A stretch of DNA of 32,155 nt from a virus, in the IMG/VR virus record IMGVR_UViG_3300035698_005160, positions 1 to 32,155 of that record; one strand, 5' to 3'. Below are positions 21,038 to 29,084 of this stretch, piece after piece. The position numbers and the translations under genes were made by a program. Below the pieces are notes generated by a model. That model worked only from the letters and a program-made list of their open reading frames with translations, ran no database searches and had not been told where the DNA came from. How positions within the stretch are numbered: the stretch's first letter is position 1; every line of letters begins with the position of its first letter.

Positions 21038-22456
21038 TTAGCTGGCCCAATTGATGATACTGGACACTACTAGTCGGCCGTCTGGCATGACTAGCACTAG
21101 GTACATTGTGTCCGCGCCATTATCCTCGATTGTAAAGTCAACGTCGCCGTCTGCTTCGCTGACCATCCATCCGCTAAGGTCTGCTGTCCACTCCAGCAGT
21201 AGCCCATCTGTCGAGATTGCAATGCCGCCAGATGGTGCGCCGTTGGCTATTGCTGCGCCCGCTGCGTCCTCTGACAGATACCACATGCAGCCCGCCGTTG
21301 TTGCCAGCGCTGTGCCTGCAATATCGTTAAACTGGACTGTTATAGTAAACACGTCGCCCACTATAGATGGAACCGTGATTACTGCGTCGTTTAGCTGTCC
21401 TACCACGCCCATATCTGTTGCTGTGATTAGAACGTCGCCGTCTGTCTCGTTTGAGATTGTTTCGCCGTTCTCTAGTCGGATGTCCGCCGTGTTAATGGCT
21501 GCTGCCGAAAAGTCAATTCCATAGTCGAATGCGTCGGTCGTTGCCGATGTCGCATAGTTGCTCTCCACATAGATAGCAGCGTCTGCGCCCGTTCCTGTTG
21601 TGCTGTCGCTGCGCACATACAACGCGTATTCTTCTGTCGGCTCTGTGGCTGACTGCCGCATAATGCGCAGGTCTGCGGCCGCTAGGAAGTCGTCAACTGC
21701 TGCGTTGTTTTGTGTATTACCATACAGTGCGACCATCGTTCCCACGTCGCCCGCGCTTGTGTCGCTTTTGGCTGTGGCACTTACTCCGTATAGGTTTGTA
21801 ACCGTGCCGTCTGGATTGTCTGCCTTCGCTTCGATGTCAGCGCCACGTAGAACTGTTCCGGCCGTTGTCGTTACTGCCTCTGTGTCTACTCTAATCTTTA
21901 GTCCTGCTTCGTCATGGTCGCCGCTATCCAGTTCGCTACCGGCTTCGCGGGTCATTTCGATTACCAGGCCATAGTTACGGTCTTTTGTGCCCGTTCCCGC
22001 CATGACTCCCTCAATATGAACCCATTCATCATAGCTCGTCGTGTCTGCATCTACGCCCGCTACTGTTATCTCGACGTGACCATCAGTTGACACGGCAAAT
22101 TTATCGTCGCCTGCGCTATTCTCCACTACTAGTATGTCAGCCGTCTGTGTAGTGGAGCCCTGTGCTGTTAGCTGCACAACGTCGGTCGCGCCATCAACCA
22201 TAACGACGGGCACGTCCAGTGTACCCTCCGAATCAATGTTGCCAGTAGCAGAATCCAGTGATAGAGTCTGCGTACTAAGGTCGTCACTATAGAAAATCAG
22301 GTCATACCCATTAGCAATGAAGCTGTTAGCAGATTTCGCATAAATAGCGATCTGCTCGCGAACGGCCCCAGCCCCCGATATAGGGGTCATAACCGCCCCG
22401 GCCAACAGTAGAATAACAAGCACAATTCCGAGTGCTGTCTTGTTTCGTTTTGTCAC
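21038..22456 (-). CDS. Candidate head decoration or virion surface protein with N-terminal hydrophobic segment
   Basis: A 472-residue protein from a GTG start. Residues 8-29 form a strongly hydrophobic segment with basic residues before it and a GAGA end (ALGIVLVILLLAGAVMTPIS), like a signal peptide or anchor. The rest is acidic, Asp/Thr/Ala-rich and beta-like, with DILVVENSAGDDKFAVSTDG, a unit seen in fibre-like surface proteins. It lies alone between two terminators right after the capsid gene, which suits a separately dosed decoration protein, but the exported N terminus is unusual for that. Call is by position and composition. Confidence 0.45.
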   Translation of the reverse strand: MTKRNKTALGIVLVILLLAGAVMTPISGAGAVREQIAIYAKSANSFIANGYDLIFYSDDLSTQTLSLDSATGNIDSEGTLDVPVVMVDGATDVVQLTAQGSTTQTADILVVENSAGDDKFAVSTDGHVEITVAGVDADTTSYDEWVHIEGVMAGTGTKDRNYGLVIEMTREAGSELDSGDHDEAGLKIRVDTEAVTTTAGTVLRGADIEAKADNPDGTVTNLYGVSATAKSDTSAGDVGTMVALYGNTQNNAAVDDFLAAADLRIMRQSATEPTEEYALYVRSDSTTGTGADAAIYVESNYATSATTDAFDYGIDFSAAAINTADIRLENGETISNETDGDVLITATDMGVVGQLNDAVITVPSIVGDVFTITVQFNDIAGTALATTAGCMWYLSEDAAGAAIANGAPSGGIAISTDGLLLEWTADLSGWMVSEADGDVDFTIEDNGADTMYLVLVMPDGRLVVSSIINWAS

Positions 22457-22478
22457 CTATTCTGTGTCCTTTCGTTTT

Positions 22479-22536
22479 GAAAATTATTTGCTGAAATTCA
22501 CCAAGTCCGCAATTGTTTACGTTCTTGGTAAACAAC
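22479..22536 (+). repeat. Dispersed CCAAG element, copy e
   Basis: Exact core at 22495-22508, then GCAA and a perfect 8-bp inverted repeat TTGTTTAC-7-GTAAACAA at 22513-22535. The inverted repeat keeps its pairing while differing in sequence from the other copies, which argues that the structure matters. Confidence 0.8.
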
Positions 22537-22556
22537 CTAAGAAAAGATCTCAAGAA

Positions 22557-22574
22557 GGGGCGGGTTACCGCCCC
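22557..22574 (-). terminator. Terminator after the capsid gene
   Basis: GGGGCGG pairs with CCGCCCC around GTTA; on the minus strand it is followed by TTCTTGAGATCTTTT. It would lower transcription beyond the capsid gene. Confidence 0.7.
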
Positions 22575-22589
22575 CTATTGTTTTTTCGA

Positions 22590-24005
22590 TTAGACCAGAA
22601 TGTTCATGATTCCAGCAGTGTGCGTTGCGCTCGCGCGTGTACCGTGTGCTGCCAGTCCCTGTCTAAACGAGGTTACCATGAGATACATTCTCTTTTGAAT
22701 GTCTTTATCCATTTCTATCAGTAGGTTGCGCCAGAAGCCGACGTACCACATATCGCGATGGAAGCAACTAATCTGTCCTAGTGTGTTGTTGCCTGCTGTC
22801 GTTGACACTTTACCATCGGCCATAGTCAACGGCGACTCACCGGACAAAACGACAGGAATACCGCGATACTTGCTAATCTCGCCAGTCAACAGTACGGCCT
22901 GCGGCCCAAACTTGTCAAGAGTCATAACGCCGTCAAGAGACTGCAAACCCTTGAAATAGGTTGACACGTCGCAAGTCATCACTGTTCTGTCCAGGTCTGC
23001 CCCGTATTTGCCCAATAGTACGAGCATATCTGCCACGTCTGTATCGGCCAGCGCGTTGCCTCCGGCGTCTACGGTTTGTGTGTCGTAGTCTACTAGCCAT
23101 TGGTGACGAATACCGTCCTGCCCATCTGATAGGTAGTATGTTGTGGCTGCTGGGTCTGCATCGTCCAGGTTAATGTTTCCTGTACCTGCGTCTGTGCTGT
23201 CTGCGTTCAAGAAGAACGCGTCCATCTTGGCGGCGCCAGACCGAATTACTCCGGCTCGCATTGCGGGGATCATGGCTATAATGCTGTCTTCGTCCAGCGT
23301 ATACGACCAATTCTGCTCTGTCATAAGCTCGGTCGCGGTCATGGTACTCCTGGCAGTTGCCATTGTACTAGCTGTGGCTGCGGTATTCTCTGTTCCCTTG
23401 GTCCATGTTGGATCTCCCAGGCCAATAGGCAAGTTATATGGGTTCGTTGGCGGTGTAATAGGCATGGCTAGGCTGACCAGCTTACTCGCCAGGAAAAAGT
23501 CTTCCCATAGCGTTGCTGCTAGGCCAGTTGGCACCAGCTCGTCTCCTGTGGTGCTGCCTGTGCTGGTCATGTTTGCCTTAATGTATTCTACGGCCTTGCA
23601 TAGGTCGTCACTCGCCGCGTCCGGTCTTTGACCGCTGGTAGGAATCCAGTTGTCAATTTGTGTATCCATCATCATTTTAGCAAGCCACAGGTCCATTGGC
23701 GTATAGACGCTCATACCAGAGCGGTAATACCCGTCCTTTTCAAAGCCCTGCGCCATTCTGTAGTAGCGGCTATCCTTCGTTACCATCGAACTAGTGTCGC
23801 CTGCCTTGTGAGCGTCGCCAATCGCGCTATAGTTCGCCATCTTAGCTAGTTCTGCTGTCACCTGCGCCTCAACGCGCTCCTCTACTCTTTTCTCGAATGC
23901 CTCAAGCGCGGCGGTGTTGTCTGGCGTGTTTTTCTCTTGTCGTGTGCGCTCAAGCTCAAGGAGCTCTGTCATTTGTTGTGTTAGCTGGTCCATTTGATCT
24001 GTCAT
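22590..24005 (-). CDS. Major capsid protein, HK97 fold
   Basis: A 471-residue protein. Residues 1-60 form a charged helix (LTQQMTELLELERTRQE) typical of the scaffold-like delta domain removed by the prohead protease. The remainder has the HK97-type order: an N-arm, E-loop region, spine-helix region with DLCKAVEYIKANM, a long middle with LPTGLAATLWEDFF-like sequence, and an axial domain with VMTCDVSTYFKGLQSL and YRGIPVVLSG. The protease gene is four bases upstream. It builds the icosahedral head. Confidence 0.85.
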   Translation of the reverse strand: MTDQMDQLTQQMTELLELERTRQEKNTPDNTAALEAFEKRVEERVEAQVTAELAKMANYSAIGDAHKAGDTSSMVTKDSRYYRMAQGFEKDGYYRSGMSVYTPMDLWLAKMMMDTQIDNWIPTSGQRPDAASDDLCKAVEYIKANMTSTGSTTGDELVPTGLAATLWEDFFLASKLVSLAMPITPPTNPYNLPIGLGDPTWTKGTENTAATASTMATARSTMTATELMTEQNWSYTLDEDSIIAMIPAMRAGVIRSGAAKMDAFFLNADSTDAGTGNINLDDADPAATTYYLSDGQDGIRHQWLVDYDTQTVDAGGNALADTDVADMLVLLGKYGADLDRTVMTCDVSTYFKGLQSLDGVMTLDKFGPQAVLLTGEISKYRGIPVVLSGESPLTMADGKVSTTAGNNTLGQISCFHRDMWYVGFWRNLLIEMDKDIQKRMYLMVTSFRQGLAAHGTRASATHTAGIMNILV

Positions 24006-24008
24006 TCT

Positions 24009-24710
24009 TTACGTTCTCCCTTGTGTCAATAATTGTCGTAACGCTAGGTAATTTGTAACAAGGTCCAGTGCTTCAGCCTGTTTTAGATTGTATGCAGCCA
24101 CGGCGGCCTCGGCTTCCGTCTCTTGCTGTTTCATAAGTTGGCCTGCTTCCGACTTCGCTTCTTCGGCGTCGGATAGTGCCGCTGTCAGTGTGACCACCTC
24201 CTCACGCAAGGTTGCCAGCGTTTCGCCGTCGTCTGCGGTCAAGCCCTTGTATGCTAGGCGTAGCGCCTCTGCGTTTGCCGGCACTGGTACTAGTGACCAT
24301 TCCAATAGATTCCAGTCGGTAAAATCGTATCCGTTGTCGTCATTCTGCGTATATCCGTTGTCGTTTACGTCGAACCCTATGCTGGCTGTCTTGATCCAGC
24401 CTCCCTCCCACAATAGCCTAATAATGTGCATTGGGTCCGCTTCGCTTGCGGCCGGTCGCAGTGTAAACTCGGCTATCCATTTGTTGTCTTCGGCCGTGAG
24501 GCTGGTTGTATTACCTATGGTTGCCCAAGGGTCTCTGTAATTGTGGCCCCATTGAACCACGGGGTTCTGCATATACTGCGCTATTTTAGCGCCCGTTGCT
24601 ACGACTCGATCATTTTGCCTGTCTAGTGAACCCGTCGTGATTATAATGCGTCCGCCGTCAGCCGTTGCCTGTTCTACCTCAAAGTCGAACGTTTTAACTT
24701 GTTTGTCCAT
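24009..24710 (-). CDS. HK97-family prohead protease (peptidase S78)
   Basis: A 233-residue protein. VVQWGHNYRDPWATIG at 51-66 supplies the catalytic His56, and IKTASIGFDV at 106-115 supplies Ser110. LLEWSLVPVPANAEA at 135-149 gives the acidic third position (Glu137) and the typical end of the protease domain. The last 70 residues form a coiled coil (LREEVVTLTAALSDAEEAKS) that may scaffold or bind the capsid delta domain. It processes the capsid during head maturation and digests itself. Confidence 0.9.
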   Translation of the reverse strand: MDKQVKTFDFEVEQATADGGRIIITTGSLDRQNDRVVATGAKIAQYMQNPVVQWGHNYRDPWATIGNTTSLTAEDNKWIAEFTLRPAASEADPMHIIRLLWEGGWIKTASIGFDVNDNGYTQNDDNGYDFTDWNLLEWSLVPVPANAEALRLAYKGLTADDGETLATLREEVVTLTAALSDAEEAKSEAGQLMKQQETEAEAAVAAYNLKQAEALDLVTNYLALRQLLTQGRT

Positions 24711-24727
24711 CTCACCTCCACAGAAAT

Positions 24728-24759
24728 AGAGCCCACTGGGGTTTATTCCAGTAGGCTCT
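24728..24759 (-). terminator. Hairpin upstream of the protease gene
   Basis: A 12-bp stem with one wobble (AGAGCCCACTGG with CCAGTAGGCTCT) and an eight-base loop in the 65-base gap before the protease start. The U tract is weak (TATTT), so it may act as an attenuator or RNA-processing site between early head genes and the protease-capsid pair. Confidence 0.6.
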
Positions 24760-24775
24760 GTGGCTCTAGTTTGGA

Positions 24776-24991
24776 CTATTGTTTTTCGTACCCGACGCTT
24801 GACTTGACTAGTAACATCCAGTCTATTGCGGTGAACGCTACCTCTACCTTACGGCGCTTGTCCCATAGCCATAGTATGCCGTCCTTTACTCTTGCTAGCT
24901 TTGCCGTGCTGTATTCCGATGTTAGCCACCCGTTACTATCAATATTCAATACTTTCCGTTTTGGTTCATTTGTTTGTATAATCTTTACCAT
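24776..24991 (-). CDS. Hypothetical 71-residue protein
   Basis: A small basic beta-rich protein (KVLNIDSNGWLTSEY, then GILWLWDKRRKVEVAF) without recognised family. It follows the coiled-coil gene by two bases and precedes the hairpin at 24728-24759. Confidence 0.55.
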   Translation of the reverse strand: MVKIIQTNEPKRKVLNIDSNGWLTSEYSTAKLARVKDGILWLWDKRRKVEVAFTAIDWMLLVKSSVGYEKQ

Positions 24992-24993
24992 TG

Positions 24994-25992
24994 TTATTCA
25001 CTATCGTTCAATTCTTCACCGCAGTATGGGCACGAATACCATTGTCCATCATCCGAGCGCCGTATTGTAACGTTGTCTACCATTGCGTCGCATGTATGTG
25101 TGTCGTTTGCGTCTAGCGTGTTCGTATGCTCTGCCACGCGGCTATCTAGCAGGTCGATGATTGCTCTAAGGTGCTTTATCGTCTTCTCGGTTTCAAGCGC
25201 GCGCCTACAGTTTGCTACGACTCCATAACCATTTGACACGGCTTGCTCTTCGATGTCTACTGCGCGTCTATCCTGTGTATCGGCTCTGTTCGTTAGCCCC
25301 TCTATTGCGCCGCGAAGCTCTGTTACATACTCGGTTGTAAACCCTTCCGTCTCGTTCAGTCGTTGTGTGTTGTCGTCTATCGTTTCGAGCGCAGATTCAA
25401 GGTTTTCTACCGCCTCTACGAGATATTCTTGCTCTTCTACCTTCGTCGCCAAATCTTTCTCTACCTTTATGATTCGGTCGCGGTCCAGCGCCGCGTAGTG
25501 CTCCAAGTGCGCCCGGTTCCTGAACTCTCCCTCGTTATGCTGCGTATTCAGCGCGACTTGCAACAATAGGTCCTTGTTGCGCCGCTCACTAAGCTCTAGC
25601 CGTTCAGTCAGTACTTCCACGCCGTCCTTTAGACCGTCTTGTTCGTGCTCAATGTCGGTTAGTCTATCTGGCGATATTCTGCGGTTTTCCCGAACCCCTA
25701 GCCGTTCGGCCAGGTTCTTTACGGTTTCTTGCAGTTCGCCGAGCGCCGCGCTCTTCGCCCGTCCGCCCTCGACTGCGGCTTCTACCTTACTTATAAGCCC
25801 GCTTAGTGTTTTGTGGTGTAGATTAACTCGCTCTTCGATTTTCTGCGCCCACTCCCGTTTCTTGCGGGCTTTGTCTTCCACTTCCAACAATCTAGCCCAG
25901 AGCGTCTTCATATCCAGTTGTTCCATAGCTATGCCGGCCCTTATCTTAGAAATGGTTTCCTTATTGGCTCTTGCCAGTTTACTACTAAACAT
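24994..25992 (-). CDS. Long coiled-coil protein with C-terminal CPYCG motif
   Basis: A 332-residue protein that is nearly all charged helix with heptad-like Leu/Val spacing (LGELQETVKNLAERLGVREN, VEAVENLESALETIDDNTQR). It ends in a short beta part with QWYSCPYCGEEL, a CxxC knuckle. Only one clear CxxC is visible, though Cys residues at VANCRR and HTCDA could complete a metal site. It could be a scaffold, an internal head protein or an adaptor. The gene overlaps the zinc-ribbon miniprotein gene and lies just before the prohead protease region. No family recognised. Confidence 0.6.
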   Translation of the reverse strand: MFSSKLARANKETISKIRAGIAMEQLDMKTLWARLLEVEDKARKKREWAQKIEERVNLHHKTLSGLISKVEAAVEGGRAKSAALGELQETVKNLAERLGVRENRRISPDRLTDIEHEQDGLKDGVEVLTERLELSERRNKDLLLQVALNTQHNEGEFRNRAHLEHYAALDRDRIIKVEKDLATKVEEQEYLVEAVENLESALETIDDNTQRLNETEGFTTEYVTELRGAIEGLTNRADTQDRRAVDIEEQAVSNGYGVVANCRRALETEKTIKHLRAIIDLLDSRVAEHTNTLDANDTHTCDAMVDNVTIRRSDDGQWYSCPYCGEELNDSE

Positions 25993-26155
25993 TCGGCTCC
26001 TCCGTCTTGCTGTTGCTGTTAAGCCTGACTGTTACCACCACTCCCGTTGTTGGGCATTTGAAGACCCACAACTCCATCGCAAGCCCTGGGTATACGTTCA
26101 CTAACTCTACTTCGTGGTTTTCGCCACACGCCGAACATTCCTGTACACTATGCAC
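25985..26155 (-). CDS. Zinc-ribbon-like miniprotein, 56 residues
   Basis: A GTG start at 26155 overlaps the stop of the Ntn hydrolase gene, and the stop overlaps the start of the coiled-coil gene. The frame fills exactly the gap between the two genes, which strongly supports it. The protein begins HSVQECSACGENHEVELV and continues MELWVFKCPTTGVVVTV: one CxxC knuckle and a later CP, a reduced zinc-ribbon pattern in which the fourth Cys is replaced. It may pair with the CPYCG of the next protein. Function unknown. Confidence 0.65.
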   Translation of the reverse strand: MHSVQECSACGENHEVELVNVYPGLAMELWVFKCPTTGVVVTVRLNSNSKTEEPNV

Positions 26156-26708
26156 CTGTGTTCTCCAGTTTAATGACGGTAATGTCGCCGCCTACCGATA
26201 CTGTGTGACGCGCCGCTGCTTCTATCGCCATTCCGATTCGTCCTGCTTTATCTTGCCCTTCGCTAGCGTACATTGCGCCCTCCGCGACTTTTGCCCCGCT
26301 ACCTATCGCCACATAGTTTCCGATGGACTCTAGGACTGAATAGTCCGTCTGAACCTCGAATAATCGCCCCTTATAGCCGATTAGGAATGGCCCGCCCTTT
26401 TCTTCGCCGCTCTCGTTTCGTGAGAACCCGTTGTCGTCGAATAGCTTTCTGATACAGTCTATAATAGTATCTACCATATACTCTAGCGCGTCTACGTTAT
26501 TCTCGTTTGCTGGCACGTCCAGTCGATATCGTAACAGTTGGCCCATCCTGAATGACCAGGTATACCCTATAACGAACTTTTCCCCATGTGTCTCTAGTGC
26601 GAACACTTTCGGGTGCGCGTTCACCATTTTACTGTCACCAGCAGTGCCCTGACTATCGCCGCCTATCCAGACTCCCTCTTCATTACAGTATCCTACAATG
26701 CAGGTCAT
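26148..26708 (-). CDS. Proteasome beta/HslV-like Ntn hydrolase
   Basis: A 186-residue protein beginning MTCIVGY. If the first Met is removed, Thr becomes residue 1. Counting from it, Asp17 (in IGGDSQGT) and Lys33 (in HPKVF) fall exactly at the positions of the proteasome catalytic residues. HslV-like GDxQ-T-G, KFVIGYTWSFRMGQLLRYRL and the late GSG, SVGGDITVIKLE segments follow, and length matches HslV. So an active threonine peptidase is likely. It lies between portal and capsid genes and has its own consensus promoter. It may act in head maturation or degrade host proteins. No HslU-type ATPase is in the window. Confidence 0.85.
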   Translation of the reverse strand: MTCIVGYCNEEGVWIGGDSQGTAGDSKMVNAHPKVFALETHGEKFVIGYTWSFRMGQLLRYRLDVPANENNVDALEYMVDTIIDCIRKLFDDNGFSRNESGEEKGGPFLIGYKGRLFEVQTDYSVLESIGNYVAIGSGAKVAEGAMYASEGQDKAGRIGMAIEAAARHTVSVGGDITVIKLENTGA

Positions 26709-26747
26709 AGGCTCTTGGCTCCCCTCACTAAAGCTCGACTCAATGAC

Positions 26748-26776
26748 ATTATATCATAAACCCAGAACCTTGTCAA
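26748..26776 (-). promoter_or_regulatory. Consensus sigma70 promoter of the Ntn hydrolase
   Basis: TTGACA (26776-26771), 17 bp, TATAAT (26753-26748), with TGA before the -10 box. Both hexamers match consensus exactly. AGTGAGGGG at 26729-26721 follows downstream, as in the two 52-bp promoters. It would allow expression by host polymerase early and independent of the terminase-portal unit. Confidence 0.9.
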
Positions 26777-26778
26777 GT

Positions 26779-28938
26779 TTACGGCTTAACCCAGTACAAT
26801 GCGCACCGACAATGTATAATCTCCTTTGGTTCGCGGCCTAGTCCCGGCGCTTGCATTTTATCTGTGCCTATTAGAAAGTCATCGTTTGGCCCTATTGGGT
26901 TCTGAGCATAGTCTATATGTGCCTGTACGTGTGTTCTGCGCGTCGTGTCGTCTAGTGCTGCTATCCAGCCCTTTTTCAAGCGTTCTCCGCTCTGGCGTCC
27001 TGCCTCAAGCGTGCCTGTCGAGCTGGCTTTGTTCATTTCCGTTCTTGCTATTCTTCTGGTTTCGTATGGTGTTTTTCTCACATTAAAGACTAGGCTGATT
27101 CCTTCGTATATCAGTTGTCTAATCTCTTCTGTGCTTAGGTTGTTATCATCCCCGTACTGTAGAATTTCCCTAACCTTGTCTGCCATGCGTATCTGCGTTG
27201 TAGCGTTTATGTCCCTAGCGAACTGTATAACCATTTCTTTAATAGCGGCTTGCACAAACGGGCTTGATTCGTCGAACGACTTGCTTCTTCTCAAGTCGTT
27301 TGCTGTCTGCTCCCCGAAATACCTGACGGCCTCGGTATAGCGTGGTGTATGTATCCTGACCAACATTTCGGTTTCTTCTTGCCAATTCACCAAGTCCCCG
27401 ATTATAGTCTGCTGCGCTTTTTTGTGGTCGGCCACCATTGCCCGCGTGTAGGCCATGCCCTTTTGCGCTTTTAGGTTGGTTTGTGCTTCGTTCTGCTGTC
27501 TCTGGAAGTCGCGCTGCAATTGACGAACCATCGACCTAGTATGCGGGTCGAGCCGCTTAACGTGCATGTCCCATAACGTTTTATGCTGTTGACTGCCGTA
27601 TATTACGTTTTTTTTTGCGACGCCCTTGGTTTCGTCGTCTTCCTGTTCCGTATCGTCTTCCGGTTCATTGTCGTCTACTGGAGTCATGTCAGGCATAGGC
27701 TCCGGCTCTGCTGCCGCTTGCGTTATAGGTACTACACTGAACGGCACGAACCCCACGTCTCCGCTCTCTATCGGCCCTGTACCGAGGTTCAGCCCCTCTT
27801 CGAGTTGGTTGTATGATACGCCCATTGACCATAGCCCTTTGGCTACTTCTACCTTTGGCAACAGTTCTTCTTGCAGCGCCCCGACTCCGCTATAGTCTGT
27901 TGCCACCCTCTCGCCTGGGGCCAGTAGTGGACGGCTTCTTGTGAACATGTGCGTTAGGCTGCGGTCCCTGCTATCGCATAGTGATTTTAATGTTAGCTTC
28001 CAGAACCAACTATGCGCGTCTCCATAATTCTCGTATGTATCCCTGCCGTATCCCATAACCTCGTCTGGTACGCCGAATATTGCGGCTACTTCGTCTCTAG
28101 CGAACTCACGTTGTAGCAGCCATTCCGTGTCTTTTGGAGTGAATGACATTGTTTTAATGTCGGTTATGCCCTCTTCCAGTACAATAGGCAACCCTGCCTT
28201 TTTCATCAGGTTATAAATGATCTCGTCTTTTTCGGTCCTTGTGATTCCTTGCGGCGCTATTATCGCATAATCTGGTCTGGCATTGTTTTGTAGGAACCAT
28301 TTCGACCATGCCTGCGCGAATGCGTCTATCTGCACTCCTTCACGCACTGCCGAGAGCACGCTGATTCCTGTCCAGGGGTCTGTAGGATTTACAAACCTAT
28401 CATACCATATATCGCCTGGGTCAATTATGATGTTGGATTTGTCATATCTGTACCCGCCGATGCGCGGAAATCGCTTTGGATCGAATGTTGTATCCTCTAG
28501 TATTTCCATTAGGTCTGTTCTACGGTGCCATAGCTCCAGGGGCTGCCCTAGCATGTTATCTACAACCTCGAAGAAACTCATGCCCGTAAGCAACTTGCTT
28601 ATAATCCATTGCTCCCAAATAGTGTCCTGGGAGTTGGTCGCGTTGCCATTACTGAGGAGCGGCGTTAGTACGTGCCCCTCCACAAACTTATCGTTTTTGT
28701 CCTTTACGCCAACAGGTAGCGGGGTTATCGACCGTTGAATAACAGTGATTGCTTTCCTTACCCAGGTATGATACTCGTATATCTTAGACGCCGATTCAAA
28801 CGTATCTTGCGTAGGCGCCGCGTTTCTTCCGCTTGCGCCTGTACTGAAGATATGTTCTCTGTCCTGTATGTATGTCGGTAGCGCGGACTTGCCGCGCGCC
28901 GCGTCGTATTCAAGTTTAATGCGGTCTATTAGCTTCAT
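26779..28938 (-). CDS. Portal protein fused to MuF-like C-terminal domain
   Basis: A 719-residue protein. The first roughly 420 residues are a portal: YEYHTWVRKAITVIQRSI, then GDIWYDRFVNPTDPWTGISV, then REFARDEVAAIFGVPDEVMG. An acidic linker follows (PDMTPVDDNEPEDDTEQEDD). The last roughly 220 residues form a MuF/minor head domain with RRIARTEMNKASSTGTLEAG and EIIHCRCALYWVKP at the end, including the conserved His-Cys-Arg-Cys pattern. Family knowledge: the portal is the DNA entry ring, and MuF proteins are minor head parts sometimes ejected with DNA. Start overlaps the preceding stop as ATGA. Confidence 0.9.
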   Translation of the reverse strand: MKLIDRIKLEYDAARGKSALPTYIQDREHIFSTGASGRNAAPTQDTFESASKIYEYHTWVRKAITVIQRSITPLPVGVKDKNDKFVEGHVLTPLLSNGNATNSQDTIWEQWIISKLLTGMSFFEVVDNMLGQPLELWHRRTDLMEILEDTTFDPKRFPRIGGYRYDKSNIIIDPGDIWYDRFVNPTDPWTGISVLSAVREGVQIDAFAQAWSKWFLQNNARPDYAIIAPQGITRTEKDEIIYNLMKKAGLPIVLEEGITDIKTMSFTPKDTEWLLQREFARDEVAAIFGVPDEVMGYGRDTYENYGDAHSWFWKLTLKSLCDSRDRSLTHMFTRSRPLLAPGERVATDYSGVGALQEELLPKVEVAKGLWSMGVSYNQLEEGLNLGTGPIESGDVGFVPFSVVPITQAAAEPEPMPDMTPVDDNEPEDDTEQEDDETKGVAKKNVIYGSQQHKTLWDMHVKRLDPHTRSMVRQLQRDFQRQQNEAQTNLKAQKGMAYTRAMVADHKKAQQTIIGDLVNWQEETEMLVRIHTPRYTEAVRYFGEQTANDLRRSKSFDESSPFVQAAIKEMVIQFARDINATTQIRMADKVREILQYGDDNNLSTEEIRQLIYEGISLVFNVRKTPYETRRIARTEMNKASSTGTLEAGRQSGERLKKGWIAALDDTTRRTHVQAHIDYAQNPIGPNDDFLIGTDKMQAPGLGREPKEIIHCRCALYWVKP
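27384..27397 (+). repeat. Dispersed CCAAG element, core copy g inside the portal gene
   Basis: An exact 14-base match to the element core (AATTCACCAAGTCC) in the MuF part of the portal gene, with partial likeness continuing (C-C-x-ATTAT). The inverted repeat is absent. It encodes DLVNW on the minus strand, so it could be coincidence or a co-opted site. Confidence 0.4.
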
Positions 28939-29084
28939 TCACCGCTCCCTATGCTGTATCCCGTTATTGCGACGTACCAAATAAACTTACAATACCGCAC
29001 TGTACACCCAACGACCAGCCCCAAAACGAAAGGAACCGCCCCCAACAACGCATTAGCACACCTGCGAATTACTGTTTTTATCAT
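28935..29084 (-). CDS. 49-residue single-span membrane protein
   Basis: Start ATG overlaps the terminase stop as ATGA, and the stop overlaps the portal start as ATGA. The protein has a basic start (MIKTVIRRCANALL), a hydrophobic span (GAVPFVLGLVVGCTV) and a second partly hydrophobic aromatic stretch (YCKFIWYVAITGYSI). I choose this start over a longer in-frame one that would run within the terminase gene. Function unknown; a membrane peptide between terminase and portal is unusual but seen in some phages. Confidence 0.6.
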   Translation of the reverse strand: MIKTVIRRCANALLGAVPFVLGLVVGCTVRYCKFIWYVAITGYSIGSGE

